A stretch of 64,000 nt of DNA from JALZAI01 sp038207565 (lineage in GTDB: Bacteria > Actinomycetota > Actinomycetes > Mycobacteriales > Jatrophihabitantaceae), in NCBI GenBank assembly GCA_038207565.1, contig JBBQZQ010000019.1, positions 11,770-75,769 on the forward strand, read 5' to 3'. Of this stretch, positions 1 through 8,081 are shown in pieces; the first letter of the stretch is position 1, and the number at the start of each line of letters is the position of its first letter. The translations under genes and the position numbers were made by a program. The notes under the pieces were generated by a model that saw only the letters and a list, made by a program, of their open reading frames with translations, searched no databases and had not been told where the DNA came from.

Positions 1-1
1 C

Positions 2-655
2 GACGACGATCTGCTGTCCGGGACCGCTTTGGCGGACGTGCAAGAGACAATCGGCCGGCACGAGAACGCACTGATTCTGGCCGCGCGCGCCGAGGACGTG
101 GAGGGTGCGCTGGACGCGCTGGAGCGGCACCGTGTGCTCTGCGCACATCGGGTCGGTCCGCGCGGCGTGCGGCACTGGACCGGTCTGTGTGAGCAATGGC
201 TCGCGCCCGGTGTCGAAGCTCGCAGTGACGGCCGCTATGCGGGCCAGCCGCTGTTGGTGACGTCCAACGACTACGAGGTCGGTCTGTACAACGGGGACAG
301 CGGTGTGGTGGTGCGGCAGGGTGACGACCTGCTGGCTGCCTTCCGGCGCGGCGGTTCGCCGATCGTGCTGCCACTTATCAGGCTGGGCGATGTTCGTCCG
401 TTGCATGCGATGACGGTCCACCGTGCCCAGGGCAGCCAGTTCGAATCGGTGACCGTGCTGTTGCCGTTCGCCGCCTCCCCGCTCGCGACCAGGCAGACGT
501 TCTACACCGCGGTCACGCGTGCATCACGGGAGGTTCGGCTCGTGGGTTCCGCCGAGTCCGTGCTGGCGTGTGTGCACCGCCCGATCGCTCGCGCCACCGG
601 ATTGCGGGCACGATTGGACACCACGATGGTCCCCGTCTCGATGGACACCGACTGA
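2..655 (+). CDS. recD: RecD-like exodeoxyribonuclease V alpha subunit, 3' end only
   Basis: The frame is open from the first bases, so the gene starts left of the window and only about 217 C-terminal residues are seen. They carry the end of a superfamily 1 helicase: a segment handling the DNA strand (GQPLLVTSNDYEVGLYNGD), then helicase motif V (HAMTVHRAQGSQFE) and motif VI (FYTAVTRAS). This layout is the UvrD_C_2 end of RecD, the fast 5'-3' helicase of RecBCD. A RecD2-type helicase is the alternative. recB and recC would be expected to the left. The TTG at 29 is internal and not the start. Confidence 0.85.
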   Translation, partial: DDDLLSGTALADVQETIGRHENALILAARAEDVEGALDALERHRVLCAHRVGPRGVRHWTGLCEQWLAPGVEARSDGRYAGQPLLVTSNDYEVGLYNGDSGVVVRQGDDLLAAFRRGGSPIVLPLIRLGDVRPLHAMTVHRAQGSQFESVTVLLPFAASPLATRQTFYTAVTRASREVRLVGSAESVLACVHRPIARATGLRARLDTTMVPVSMDTD

Positions 656-1044
656 CGAACGTCCACAGCGCGGCGACGCCGCCAGGCTGGCCGTCTAGCT
701 CATGGACCCGAAGGACCCTGCGGACGTCGCACGATGGTCAGCCCTCAAGGCCGGCGTCGCGCGGGCGTCGACTGACCCGGCACAACCGGTCGTCCGGCGG
801 TGGTTGGTCCCGCCGCGTGAAACCAATCCGGCGTCCCGAGACGTCATAACAGTGTACGGGTGGATTGGCGGCGCGGCGAACGATCATGCAGGCAGCGGCA
901 GACCTACGAGCGGCCCCGTGTAGCCGGTAGGTGGTAGGTGATGGGGTGTTCGGTGGGAACGGTGCGGAGCCAGACCGCTCGCGCGTCGGCGCGCCTGCGG
1001 ACAGATGCCAGGCTCGGCGATTTACGGGATGAGCAGGTCCGGCC
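656..1044. other. 389-bp intergenic stretch with no supported gene
   Basis: Several overlapping frames are open here, as expected at this GC content. The best one (73 codons on the plus strand from 702) has no ribosome-binding site, no recognisable domain and an ordinary composition. I see no RNA gene or clear repeat. Confidence 0.5.
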
Positions 1045-2127
1045 ATGACCGGGCATGAGGATGCCGAGAACCGGTTGCCGGACCTGCTTCATGAGACGCC
1101 GCCGGTTTTGAACGGGGTTCTCGGCGAGCCGCATCCCGAACGGCCGTCGCGTCGAATCGCGGCCGCTGTTGCCGCGGTTGCCGCAGTCCTCGTCGTGGTG
1201 GCGGGAGTTCTAGCCGTGGCCGACAAGGGGCACTCACGCCCGACCGCTGCCCATGACCCGACCGGCGCGCGACGAGGAGCACTCCTCGGCAACAGCCGCC
1301 TCGATCAACTGGCCGAACACGCGCCGTGCCACCTCACCTCCAGAGACTCGGATCTCGCCGGCCGGCAGGTGGTAGAGCAGTTCGCAGCGTCAGCAGTCAT
1401 CCGGTGCAGTTCAGCGGAACGGGTCTATCCGGGTGAAGGTGAATGGCAGGTCCTCATCCGGCAGGTGTCGGGCAGCGGTCTCAACCGGTTGCTGTCAGCG
1501 CTGACCCGAGCCGATCAAAAGTCTTCGGCCGGGCAGATCTGCTCCGCCATCGGCTACTTACCGCTGACCATCCTGCTCGCTGACCGGGCGGGGCGATTTC
1601 TGCACCCCCGCGCCCCGACGACTGCCTGCGGCGCACCGCAACCCGCCGTTGTGCGAGCTATCGACCATGCCTCCTGGCGCACCGTTTCGGTGAGCCGAAT
1701 CAGGCAGACCCGAACAGCGGATTCGATCAGCAGCGGTTGCGACATGGGATGGAAGAACGAGAACGCGCTCTACGAAAAGTCCGGCGTCCGTGCCGGGGTC
1801 GGCGGGCCAGTGTTCGCCCGAAATCCCGATGCCCAGCTGCAGGTGTGCCTCTACCGCACGACCGATGACCCGGACGGCGGAACATTGACCCGCAGCCTGA
1901 TCCTGACCCGCGACCAATCGCGGCAGTTACGCGCCGCACTGACCGGCGGTGGGCCTACCCGCACGTGCGCCCGTCAGCCGAGCTTCGCCGTCATCCGCGT
2001 CAGGGGCGGACAATGGGTCAACCTTGAACTGGGCGGCTGTTGGCGCCTGATCCGCAACGATTCGAACCCGATTACCTACGCAATCGCGCAATCCGAAGTG
2101 GTCAAGGAGGTTCTGCAGCTGCCGTAG
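1045..2127 (+). CDS. hypothetical single-pass membrane-anchored protein
   Basis: A 360-residue protein I do not recognise. Residues 1-36 are charged and cytoplasmic in character. Residues about 37-60 are a strongly hydrophobic Ala/Val helix. The rest, about 300 residues, is polar with several scattered cysteines and would lie outside the cell. This layout (short cytoplasmic tail, one helix, extracellular sensor-like domain) is common for proteins encoded near sigma-E-type genes in actinobacteria, but no sigma factor is next to it. The ATG at 1045 is the first in frame. The neighbours on both sides look unrelated, so it is probably monocistronic. Confidence 0.7.
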   Translation: MTGHEDAENRLPDLLHETPPVLNGVLGEPHPERPSRRIAAAVAAVAAVLVVVAGVLAVADKGHSRPTAAHDPTGARRGALLGNSRLDQLAEHAPCHLTSRDSDLAGRQVVEQFAASAVIRCSSAERVYPGEGEWQVLIRQVSGSGLNRLLSALTRADQKSSAGQICSAIGYLPLTILLADRAGRFLHPRAPTTACGAPQPAVVRAIDHASWRTVSVSRIRQTRTADSISSGCDMGWKNENALYEKSGVRAGVGGPVFARNPDAQLQVCLYRTTDDPDGGTLTRSLILTRDQSRQLRAALTGGGPTRTCARQPSFAVIRVRGGQWVNLELGGCWRLIRNDSNPITYAIAQSEVVKEVLQLP

Positions 2128-2261
2128 GGCCGCTCAGCGGGCGGCCTCGCAGCTCGCGATCCTCATCGACGCCACGCCGCCGTCTCGGTCGGAGTCGCCA
2201 GGACAAAGACAACGCTCACGCGACACGGTGGCTGCTACCCGATGCTGGCATCATCGTTCAG

Positions 2262-2666
2262 ATGGGCGAGGAGACCTATGAAAAGAATCCGCGAGTCGAC
2301 ACCTACATCGACGCATTACCCCAGTGGCAGCAGGAGATTTGCCACCTCGTTCGCGATCTCGTCCATGAGGCCGATCCGGAGGTCACCGAGACGATTAAGC
2401 GAAGTGTGCAACCCTACTTCGTGCTCGACGGAAACATCTGCGCCCTGCTCGCGACAAAGGACCACGTCAACGTGTTCCTGTACGACGGCGCGATGGTTGC
2501 CGATCCGGAGGGCATCATCACGGCCGGACATCAGAACAAGACCGCCCGGACCGTCGCCTTCCGCAGGGACGCGACGATCAATGCCGCCGCCTTGGTCGAG
2601 ATGTTCAGACAGATCATCGCCAACAATCGTGCTGGGGGCTGGCGGAAGCTGCAACGCGAGCACTAG
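2262..2666 (+). CDS. DUF1801 (YdhG-like) domain protein
   Basis: About 134 residues. The pattern VDTYIDALPQWQQEICHLVRDLV, then a Glu/Thr-rich turn followed by aromatic residues (RSVQPYFVLDG), a strand reporting no substrate (CALLATKDHVNVFLYDGA), and the closing Arg/Lys helix is that of the DUF1801 fold, a small cytosolic alpha/beta protein of unknown function. The ATG at 2262 fits the family's usual length. The frame stays open upstream to 2040, inside the previous gene, without a better start. No clear ribosome-binding site is visible. Confidence 0.75.
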   Translation: MGEETYEKNPRVDTYIDALPQWQQEICHLVRDLVHEADPEVTETIKRSVQPYFVLDGNICALLATKDHVNVFLYDGAMVADPEGIITAGHQNKTARTVAFRRDATINAAALVEMFRQIIANNRAGGWRKLQREH

Positions 2667-2758
2667 GAATCTTCGAAGCGACACCTCCCGGGGAGGGCTG
2701 CGGCGCGCTCGGCGTGCGATCTCACCCCGTGCGAGCGCCAGCACGTCCGCAACCTCGG

Positions 2759-3334
2759 TTAGCGGGTGGCGAGAAAGCTGAGCACCCGCTGGCTCAGGAG
2801 CAGAGCGGCGCCCTCGTCGTACGACGCGAGGCTGGCGTCGGCGAACAGGTGCTGATCACCGGGATACAGGAACAGCTCGGCCTGCTCTGCCGACTCGACC
2901 AGCGCACGGGCCGCGTCGAGGTCGCCCTCGCCGGCGAAGTACGGGTCTGCTTCCATGCCGTGAATCTGCGCAGGCACGTCGACGGGCCATGACGACCCGA
3001 ACTCCGAGGTGGGGATGCAGGCGTGAAACAGCAGCGCGCCGCGGGCTCCGATCCGGGTCTGAGCCAACTTCTGCGCAGGGACCACCCCGAGCGAGAATCC
3101 CGCGTAAACCAGCTCATTCGGGAGTTCATCAGCAGCACGCGTGCCGCGGTCGACGACCTCGTCGAAGCCGATCTCTCCCGCGTATGCCACGCCGTCGTCC
3201 AAACTGCCGAACGTGCGGCCGCCATAGAGGTCCGGAGCGTGCACAGTGTGTCCTGCGCTTCGCAATTGGTCGGCGAAGTCGAGAAAACCCGACGTCTGAC
3301 CCTGCGCGTGATGGAACAACAACACCTCTGCCAT
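2759..3334 (-). CDS. dienelactone hydrolase family protein
   Basis: A 191-residue alpha/beta hydrolase. A putative catalytic triad is readable: Ser81 in the nucleophile elbow GFSLG, Asp130 in EADPYF and His162 in GDQHLF. Classical dienelactone hydrolases use Cys at the elbow, so this protein belongs to the Ser branch, whose substrates are mostly unknown. The ATG at 3334 was chosen because an AAGGAG lies 7 nt before it; the in-frame ATG at 3340 is too close to that site. It is convergent with the DUF1801 gene and probably transcribed alone. Confidence 0.85.
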   Translation of the reverse strand: MAEVLLFHHAQGQTSGFLDFADQLRSAGHTVHAPDLYGGRTFGSLDDGVAYAGEIGFDEVVDRGTRAADELPNELVYAGFSLGVVPAQKLAQTRIGARGALLFHACIPTSEFGSSWPVDVPAQIHGMEADPYFAGEGDLDAARALVESAEQAELFLYPGDQHLFADASLASYDEGAALLLSQRVLSFLATR

Positions 3335-3524
3335 GCTCATGCTCCTTATCGTGTGCTGCATCTACGTCATCCACCCCTGATCATGGGCGCGGACTTTACC
3401 GGTGGGATTGTCTTGATCACCACGCTCTCGTGATGGCGCGGGGCATGCCGAGCGCGTGTTGATCAGAGCCGAATCAGCCGGTGGACCGACGCTGCAGCGT
3501 GGAACCGCTCGGGCGGGCATTGCC

Positions 3525-3842
3525 TCACGGCACGTATTTCCCCAGCCAGCGCACCGCACGACCGATGACGGGGCTGTTATGCCATCCGCGCTCGACAACT
3601 CCCCGCCGCAGTCTGCGCAACCAGCCTCGCGCTCGGACGCCGGGGCCGGTTCTGGCCCGATCCTCGATCTCCCACGCCTCCTTGTGGACGAAGTGTGCGC
3701 ACGCGAGGCACAGCACCACTTCGGGATGATTGCCGAGATGCACCATCGCTTCGGACGGCTGGGTCATTCCGCAGCACCAGCAATCCGAGGGCGCACCCGC
3801 CGTCTCGCCGATGGCAGTCGTCGCCCTCATGAGCCTCATCAT
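3525..3842 (-). CDS. small four-cysteine (zinc-ribbon-like) protein
   Basis: A 105-residue protein of unknown function. Cys21-Cys24 (CWCC) and Cys45-Cys48 (CLAC) form a CxxC...CxxC pair typical of a zinc knuckle, followed by a basic, Arg/Trp-rich tail (residues 68-105) that could bind nucleic acid. Three in-frame ATGs lie close together (3842, 3839, 3830) and no strong ribosome-binding site decides among them. The spacing of the cysteines is the main reason to accept the frame; the opposite strand is also open here. Confidence 0.6.
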   Translation of the reverse strand: MMRLMRATTAIGETAGAPSDCWCCGMTQPSEAMVHLGNHPEVVLCLACAHFVHKEAWEIEDRARTGPGVRARGWLRRLRRGVVERGWHNSPVIGRAVRWLGKYVP

Positions 3843-4005
3843 CCGCGCAGTAGCTACGGCACGTGGTCACAGCCGCTGAGATGGAGCGTAGAACAACGGG
3901 CCTCGCTCGGCAGCTGACGTGCGGCGCGCTTCGCGGGCATTGCGTTGCGGGGTCACTCCGCGTTCGGCGAACCCCCCGAAACGGACGTGCTCGGGCCACA
4001 CTCCA

Positions 4006-5409
4006 ATGATGACCGTCTACACCCAGCACCTGCGCGGGCGAACATATCGTTTCGACGGCCTCGTCGACCTGCTGGCGCGGGCGAGCCCGCGGCGTTCCGG
4101 GGACGAACTCGCCGGATGCGCTGCGGAGTCCTCCGCCCAGCGCGCCGCCGCGCAATGGGCATTGGCGGATGTCCCGCTCGCCACGTTCCTCGACGAGCTC
4201 GTCGTGCCCTACGAGAGCGACGAGGTCTCCCGGCTGATCGTCGACACGCTCGACCGTGACGCGTTCGCCGCGGTCGCGCACCTGAGCGTCGGGGAGCTTC
4301 GCGACCGGCTGCTCGAGGTAGCGGCGAGCCCGCACGCCGCCGCCACATTGGCGGGGCTCGCTGCGGGCCTGATGCCCGAGATGGCCGCCGCGGTCAGCAA
4401 GCTGATGCGCAACCAGGATCTGATCGCGGTCGCCCGCCGCGCAGCAGTGGTGACAGCATTCCGCGACACGCTCGGCCTGCCCGGGCGCCTGGCCACCCGC
4501 CTGCAACCGAACCATCCGACCGACGACCCGCGCGGCATCGCGGCGGCGACGCTCGATGGTCTGCTGCTCGGTTGCGGCGACGCGGTGATCGGTATCAACC
4601 CGGCGACCGACTCTCCCGGCGCAACGCGTGAGCTGCTGGTGCTGCTCGACGACGTACGTGCGCGCTACGACATCCCGACGCAGACGTGCGTACTGGCACA
4701 CGTCAGCACGACCGTCGAGCTGATCGAGCAGGGCGCCCCGGTCGATCTGGTGTTCCAGTCGATCGGCGGCACGCAGGGCACGAACACGTCCTTCGGCGTC
4801 GACATCGCGCGGCTCGAGGACGCCCGCGCGGCGGCGCTCGAGCTGCACAGGGGGACGGTCGGCGACGACGTGATGTATTTCGAGACGGGCCAGGGCTCGT
4901 CGCTGAGCGCAGGCGCGCATCTCGGGACGGGCGGGCGTCCGGTCGACCAGCAGACCCTCGAAGCACGTGCGTACGGGCTCGCCCGGCACCTGCACCCGCT
5001 GATCGTCAACACGGTCGTCGGCTTCATCGGACCGGAATACCTCTACGACGGCAAGCAGATCGTGCGCGCCGGGCTCGAGGATCACTTCTGCGGCAAGCTG
5101 CTCGGGCTGCCGATGGGTGTGGACGTCTGCTACACCAACCACGCCGAGGCCGACCAGGACGACACGGACACTCTGCTCACGCTGCTCGGCGTCGCCGGTT
5201 GCACCTACGTGATCGCGGTGCCCGGAGCGGATGACGTGATGTTGGGGTATCAGAGCACGTCTTTCCACGACGCGCTCTACGTTCGCAGCGCGCTCGGCCT
5301 ACGTCCCGCCCCGGAGTTCGAGGCATGGCTGCACACCCTCGGCATGATCGACGACGACGGGGCGGTGTTGCCCGTCGGCGCCTCCCCGCTGCTGGCCATC
5401 GGCCGATGA
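4006..5409 (+). CDS. eutB: ethanolamine ammonia-lyase heavy chain
   Basis: Large subunit of the adenosylcobalamin-dependent lyase that splits ethanolamine into acetaldehyde and ammonia. The 467 residues match the usual 450-470. Characteristic blocks include the TIM-barrel strand VIGINPATDS, QTCVLAHVSTTVELIEQGAPVDLVFQSIGGTQ in the barrel core, FETGQGSSLSAGAHLG, and the cobalamin-facing region GLPMGVDVCYTNHAEADQDD. The ATG pair at 4006/4009 was preferred over the ORF limit at 3919 because family homology begins there. The stop overlaps the eutC start (ATGA). There are no microcompartment genes, so the enzyme would work free in the cytosol. Confidence 0.97.
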   Translation: MMTVYTQHLRGRTYRFDGLVDLLARASPRRSGDELAGCAAESSAQRAAAQWALADVPLATFLDELVVPYESDEVSRLIVDTLDRDAFAAVAHLSVGELRDRLLEVAASPHAAATLAGLAAGLMPEMAAAVSKLMRNQDLIAVARRAAVVTAFRDTLGLPGRLATRLQPNHPTDDPRGIAAATLDGLLLGCGDAVIGINPATDSPGATRELLVLLDDVRARYDIPTQTCVLAHVSTTVELIEQGAPVDLVFQSIGGTQGTNTSFGVDIARLEDARAAALELHRGTVGDDVMYFETGQGSSLSAGAHLGTGGRPVDQQTLEARAYGLARHLHPLIVNTVVGFIGPEYLYDGKQIVRAGLEDHFCGKLLGLPMGVDVCYTNHAEADQDDTDTLLTLLGVAGCTYVIAVPGADDVMLGYQSTSFHDALYVRSALGLRPAPEFEAWLHTLGMIDDDGAVLPVGASPLLAIGR

Positions 5410-6158
5410 ACACCGACGAGTTCTGGGACGGACTGCGACGCACCACGCAGGCACGCATCGGTCTCGGACGCTCCGGTAACGCGCTACCCACCGCGGCCGA
5501 ACTCGAGTTCCGCGCCGCGCACGCCGATGCACGCGACGCCGTGCACGACTGCCTCGACGTGGTGGCGCTCGCGCAGCATCTCCAGCCATTGGGTTTGGCC
5601 GACCCGTTGCTCGTCACCAGTCGGGCCCGGTCACGCGAGGAGTATCTGCGTCGCCCCGATCTCGGACGTGAGACAGCGGAACCGATCCTCGCACCCGCGC
5701 AGAGCGCCGATCTCGCCGTGGTGCTGGCCGACGGGCTCTCCGCACGGGCGGTCGAGACACACGCTGTGCCGCTGCTCGAAGCCCTGCTCGATCAGGTGTC
5801 CTCGAGCCTCGCACCGCCGACGATCGCCACCCAGGCGCGGGTGGCGCTCGGCGACCACATCGGCCAGGCCCTCGGCGCGCGGGCAGTGCTGGTGCTCATC
5901 GGGGAACGACCCGGCTTGTCGGTGAACGACAGCCTCGGCGCGTACCTCACCTACGCGCCCCGTCCCGGACGCAGTGACGCGGAACGCAATTGCGTGTCCA
6001 ACATCCATCCACCGGACGGGCTCGGGTACGCAGCGGCCGCTCGCGTGATCGCCGGTCTGCTGCAGGCATCCTTTCGGCTGGGCGAGTCCGGGGTACGGGT
6101 CAAGGACCGCTCACGCGCAGAACTCGACCCGTCCGATGCGAAAGTGCTGGAGCAGTAG
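5406..6158 (+). CDS. eutC: ethanolamine ammonia-lyase light chain
   Basis: Small subunit that closes over the cobalamin bound by EutB. 250 residues, a normal length. Family features seen: the N-terminal LRRTTQARIGLGRSGNALPT segment, LVVTSRA-type strand (LLVTSRARSREEYLRRPDLGR), LADGLSARAV, VLIGERPGLSVNDSLGAYLTYAP and the conserved NCVSNIHPPDGL. Its ATG at 5406 overlaps the eutB stop by 4 nt, so the two subunits are translationally coupled and made in equal amounts. No ethanolamine transporter or regulator is next to the pair. Confidence 0.97.
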   Translation: MNTDEFWDGLRRTTQARIGLGRSGNALPTAAELEFRAAHADARDAVHDCLDVVALAQHLQPLGLADPLLVTSRARSREEYLRRPDLGRETAEPILAPAQSADLAVVLADGLSARAVETHAVPLLEALLDQVSSSLAPPTIATQARVALGDHIGQALGARAVLVLIGERPGLSVNDSLGAYLTYAPRPGRSDAERNCVSNIHPPDGLGYAAAARVIAGLLQASFRLGESGVRVKDRSRAELDPSDAKVLEQ

Positions 6159-6170
6159 TCACGTCGCGAT

Positions 6171-6812
6171 TCAACCCCCGCTGACCACAAGACCGGAGCC
6201 GGTCCAGCGCAGCGACCTCAAGTCGGCGACGACGACGTCGGCCTCCTGGTCCAGCCCCCGTCCACCCACCCCGACGACGGCTGCGACCCCTGCCGCGCGC
6301 GCGGCGGCGATGCCGGCCGGCGCGTCCTCCAGCACGATCGCGTCATGCGGGGCGACCCCCAGCCGGGCTGCGGCGGCCAGGTAACCCTCAGGATCGGGCT
6401 TGCCGCGTGCGACGTCGTCCGCAGTGACGAGGACGTCCGGGGCGGGCAGCCCGGCAGCCGCCAGCCGCGCCCCGGCCAGCGCTCGGGTGCCCGACGTCAC
6501 CGCCGCCCAGCTGCCCACCGGCATCATCGCCAGCAGATCCCGGGCGCCGGCGATCGGGGTTACCGCCCGGGCGTACTCCACCTCGTAGCGGTCGATGCGG
6601 GCGAGGGCGTCGTCCCTGCCGTCGCCGGGCACCAGCAGCGTGACCGTGTCCACCGAGCGGCGCCCGTGAACCATGCCGGTGACGTGCCCGGGTTCGAGGC
6701 CGAGATCGACAGCCCAGCGGCTCCACGCCGCCACGACACTCGCGTCGGAGTCGACGAGCACGCCGTCGCAGTCGAAGAGCACGGCATGGCAGGCGAGCGT
6801 CATGGAGGCCAT
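6171..6812 (-). CDS. HAD-superfamily phosphatase (beta-phosphoglucomutase-like branch)
   Basis: About 213 residues. HAD motif I is FDCDGVLVDSD (Asp14 nucleophile, Asp16 acid/base), motif II TSGT near residue 110, motif III Lys in GKPDPEGY, and motif IV LEDAPAGIAAARAAG. The helical cap inserted between motifs I and II is the subclass IA cap of sugar-phosphate and glycolate-type phosphatases. Starts at 6812 and 6803 are both possible. It converges on eutC with 12 bp between stops and is divergent from the exonuclease gene. The substrate cannot be told from the sequence. Confidence 0.9.
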   Translation of the reverse strand: MASMTLACHAVLFDCDGVLVDSDASVVAAWSRWAVDLGLEPGHVTGMVHGRRSVDTVTLLVPGDGRDDALARIDRYEVEYARAVTPIAGARDLLAMMPVGSWAAVTSGTRALAGARLAAAGLPAPDVLVTADDVARGKPDPEGYLAAAARLGVAPHDAIVLEDAPAGIAAARAAGVAAVVGVGGRGLDQEADVVVADLRSLRWTGSGLVVSGG

Positions 6813-6860
6813 CCTGCGATTCTGCCCGCGACGTCGGATCCGTGTGCCAGAGTGGACGCC

Positions 6861-7904
6861 GTGGCGGGTCCGACGGTGCTGACGGTCGACGGGAACTCCC
6901 TCGTCCACCGCAGTTTTCACGCCCAGGCCCGAACCGGAATGCACACAGTCGCCGGCCGGCCGACCTGGGCCGTGCGCGGCCTGCTGGCCCAGCTGGTCGC
7001 CGCGGTCGACCGGGTACGTCCGGCCGCTGTGGTCGTCGGATTCGACGACCCCGACCATTCGGCGCGGCGCGACCGGTGGCCGAGCTACAAGGCCAATCGG
7101 ATCGAGAAGCTGGACACTCTCGTCGAACAGCTTGCGGGTGCGATCGAGGTGCTGCATGAGCTGGGCGTGGCGGTCATCGTGCCGCACGGCCTCGAGGCAG
7201 ACGACGTGCTGGCGTCCACCGCGTCGCTGGCTCGGCGCCTGGGTTGGTCGGCGGTGGTGGTCACGTCCGACCGTGACGCGTTTGCTCTCATCGATGACAC
7301 GACCACGGTGCTGCGCATCATCAACGGCGGCGTCGATGCCTCGCCGATGATGACCGCCGACCGCTTGCTGACGCTGCTCGGCGTCCACCCGGCGCAGTAC
7401 CGCGATTTCGCAGCAATGCGTGGCGATCCGTCCGACAACCTGCACGGTGTGCGCGGAATCGGCCCGCGAAGCGCGGCCCGCCTGCTGCGAGAGTTCGGCA
7501 GCGCGGCGAAGGCTTTCGACAACCTCGACGCGGTACGTTCCTGCCTGGGCGCGGGCATTGCGGCGCGGCTGGCGGCTCCCGGCGCACGGGAAGCCTGGGA
7601 GCTCAACTGCCTTGTGATGACGATGCGCGACGACGTGGTGCCCGATCTCGACCTCACCAGCGGGCCGGGTCTGTTGCCGTTGCGGGCAGAGCCGGTCGGC
7701 GCTGTGTTCCGCGCGCAGAACCTCACCTGGACGGTCCGCGACGCCCTGCGTGTGCTGGCCGATGTCGACGCCCCGCAGATCGAAGCGCCGCGCGCGGTGT
7801 CGGCGTGGACCGACGGCTGGACCGGCCGGGGGAACGGCGTACGCCGCCTGCCCAAGCTCCCGCCGCTGAAGCCCGCCGCCGTGCAGCTCTCGCTGTTCGA
7901 CTGA
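6861..7904 (+). CDS. stand-alone 5'-3' exonuclease / flap endonuclease
   Basis: 347 residues homologous to the N-terminal nuclease domain of DNA polymerase I. Metal-binding acidic residues stand in TVDGNSLVHRS, VVGFDDPD, LEADDVLAS, VTSDRDAFAL and MRGDPSDNLHGVRGIG (the last with the helix-hairpin-helix that grips the DNA). It should remove RNA primers and 5' flaps. GTG at 6861 or 6852 are the candidate starts. The last six residues, QLSLFD, match the sliding-clamp-binding consensus QL(S/D)LF, preceded by a basic proline-rich linker (KLPPLKPAAV). Confidence 0.92.
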   Translation: MAGPTVLTVDGNSLVHRSFHAQARTGMHTVAGRPTWAVRGLLAQLVAAVDRVRPAAVVVGFDDPDHSARRDRWPSYKANRIEKLDTLVEQLAGAIEVLHELGVAVIVPHGLEADDVLASTASLARRLGWSAVVVTSDRDAFALIDDTTTVLRIINGGVDASPMMTADRLLTLLGVHPAQYRDFAAMRGDPSDNLHGVRGIGPRSAARLLREFGSAAKAFDNLDAVRSCLGAGIAARLAAPGAREAWELNCLVMTMRDDVVPDLDLTSGPGLLPLRAEPVGAVFRAQNLTWTVRDALRVLADVDAPQIEAPRAVSAWTDGWTGRGNGVRRLPKLPPLKPAAVQLSLFD

Positions 7905-7924
7905 CGGGAGGTTTCCTGCGGGCC

Positions 7925-7938
7925 CGGGGGCAACCCCG
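7925..7938. terminator. small GNRA-capped hairpin between convergent genes
   Basis: CGGGG-GCAA-CCCCG, a 5-bp stem with a GCAA tetraloop, 20 nt after the exonuclease stop and before the 3' end of paaE on the other strand. No T-run follows, so the terminator role is an inference from position. Confidence 0.3.
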
Positions 7939-8081
7939 CTGTGATGAGGGTCAGCTCGTGGCCACCATCTCGCCGAGGGACGCGAAGGCGTGGCGGCGCC
8001 GAGCGGTGATCAACTACCCGGGAGCATTGCGGGTTGCATGGTGACGGGCTGATGATCACAGCGCCGGCCGCGCAACGTGGC

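Noticed and set aside
702..923. 73-codon frame after recD
   Set aside because: No ribosome-binding site, no family resemblance, overlapping equally open frames on both strands.
3577..5268. 563-codon open frame on the minus strand opposite eutB
   Set aside because: Its composition (Arg, Gln, His, Val rich) is that of an antisense shadow of a GC-rich gene; eutB on the plus strand is certain.
6171..7445. HAD gene extended to 424 codons
   Set aside because: The extra 210 residues are antisense to the exonuclease; homology and the HAD motif I place the start at 6803-6812.
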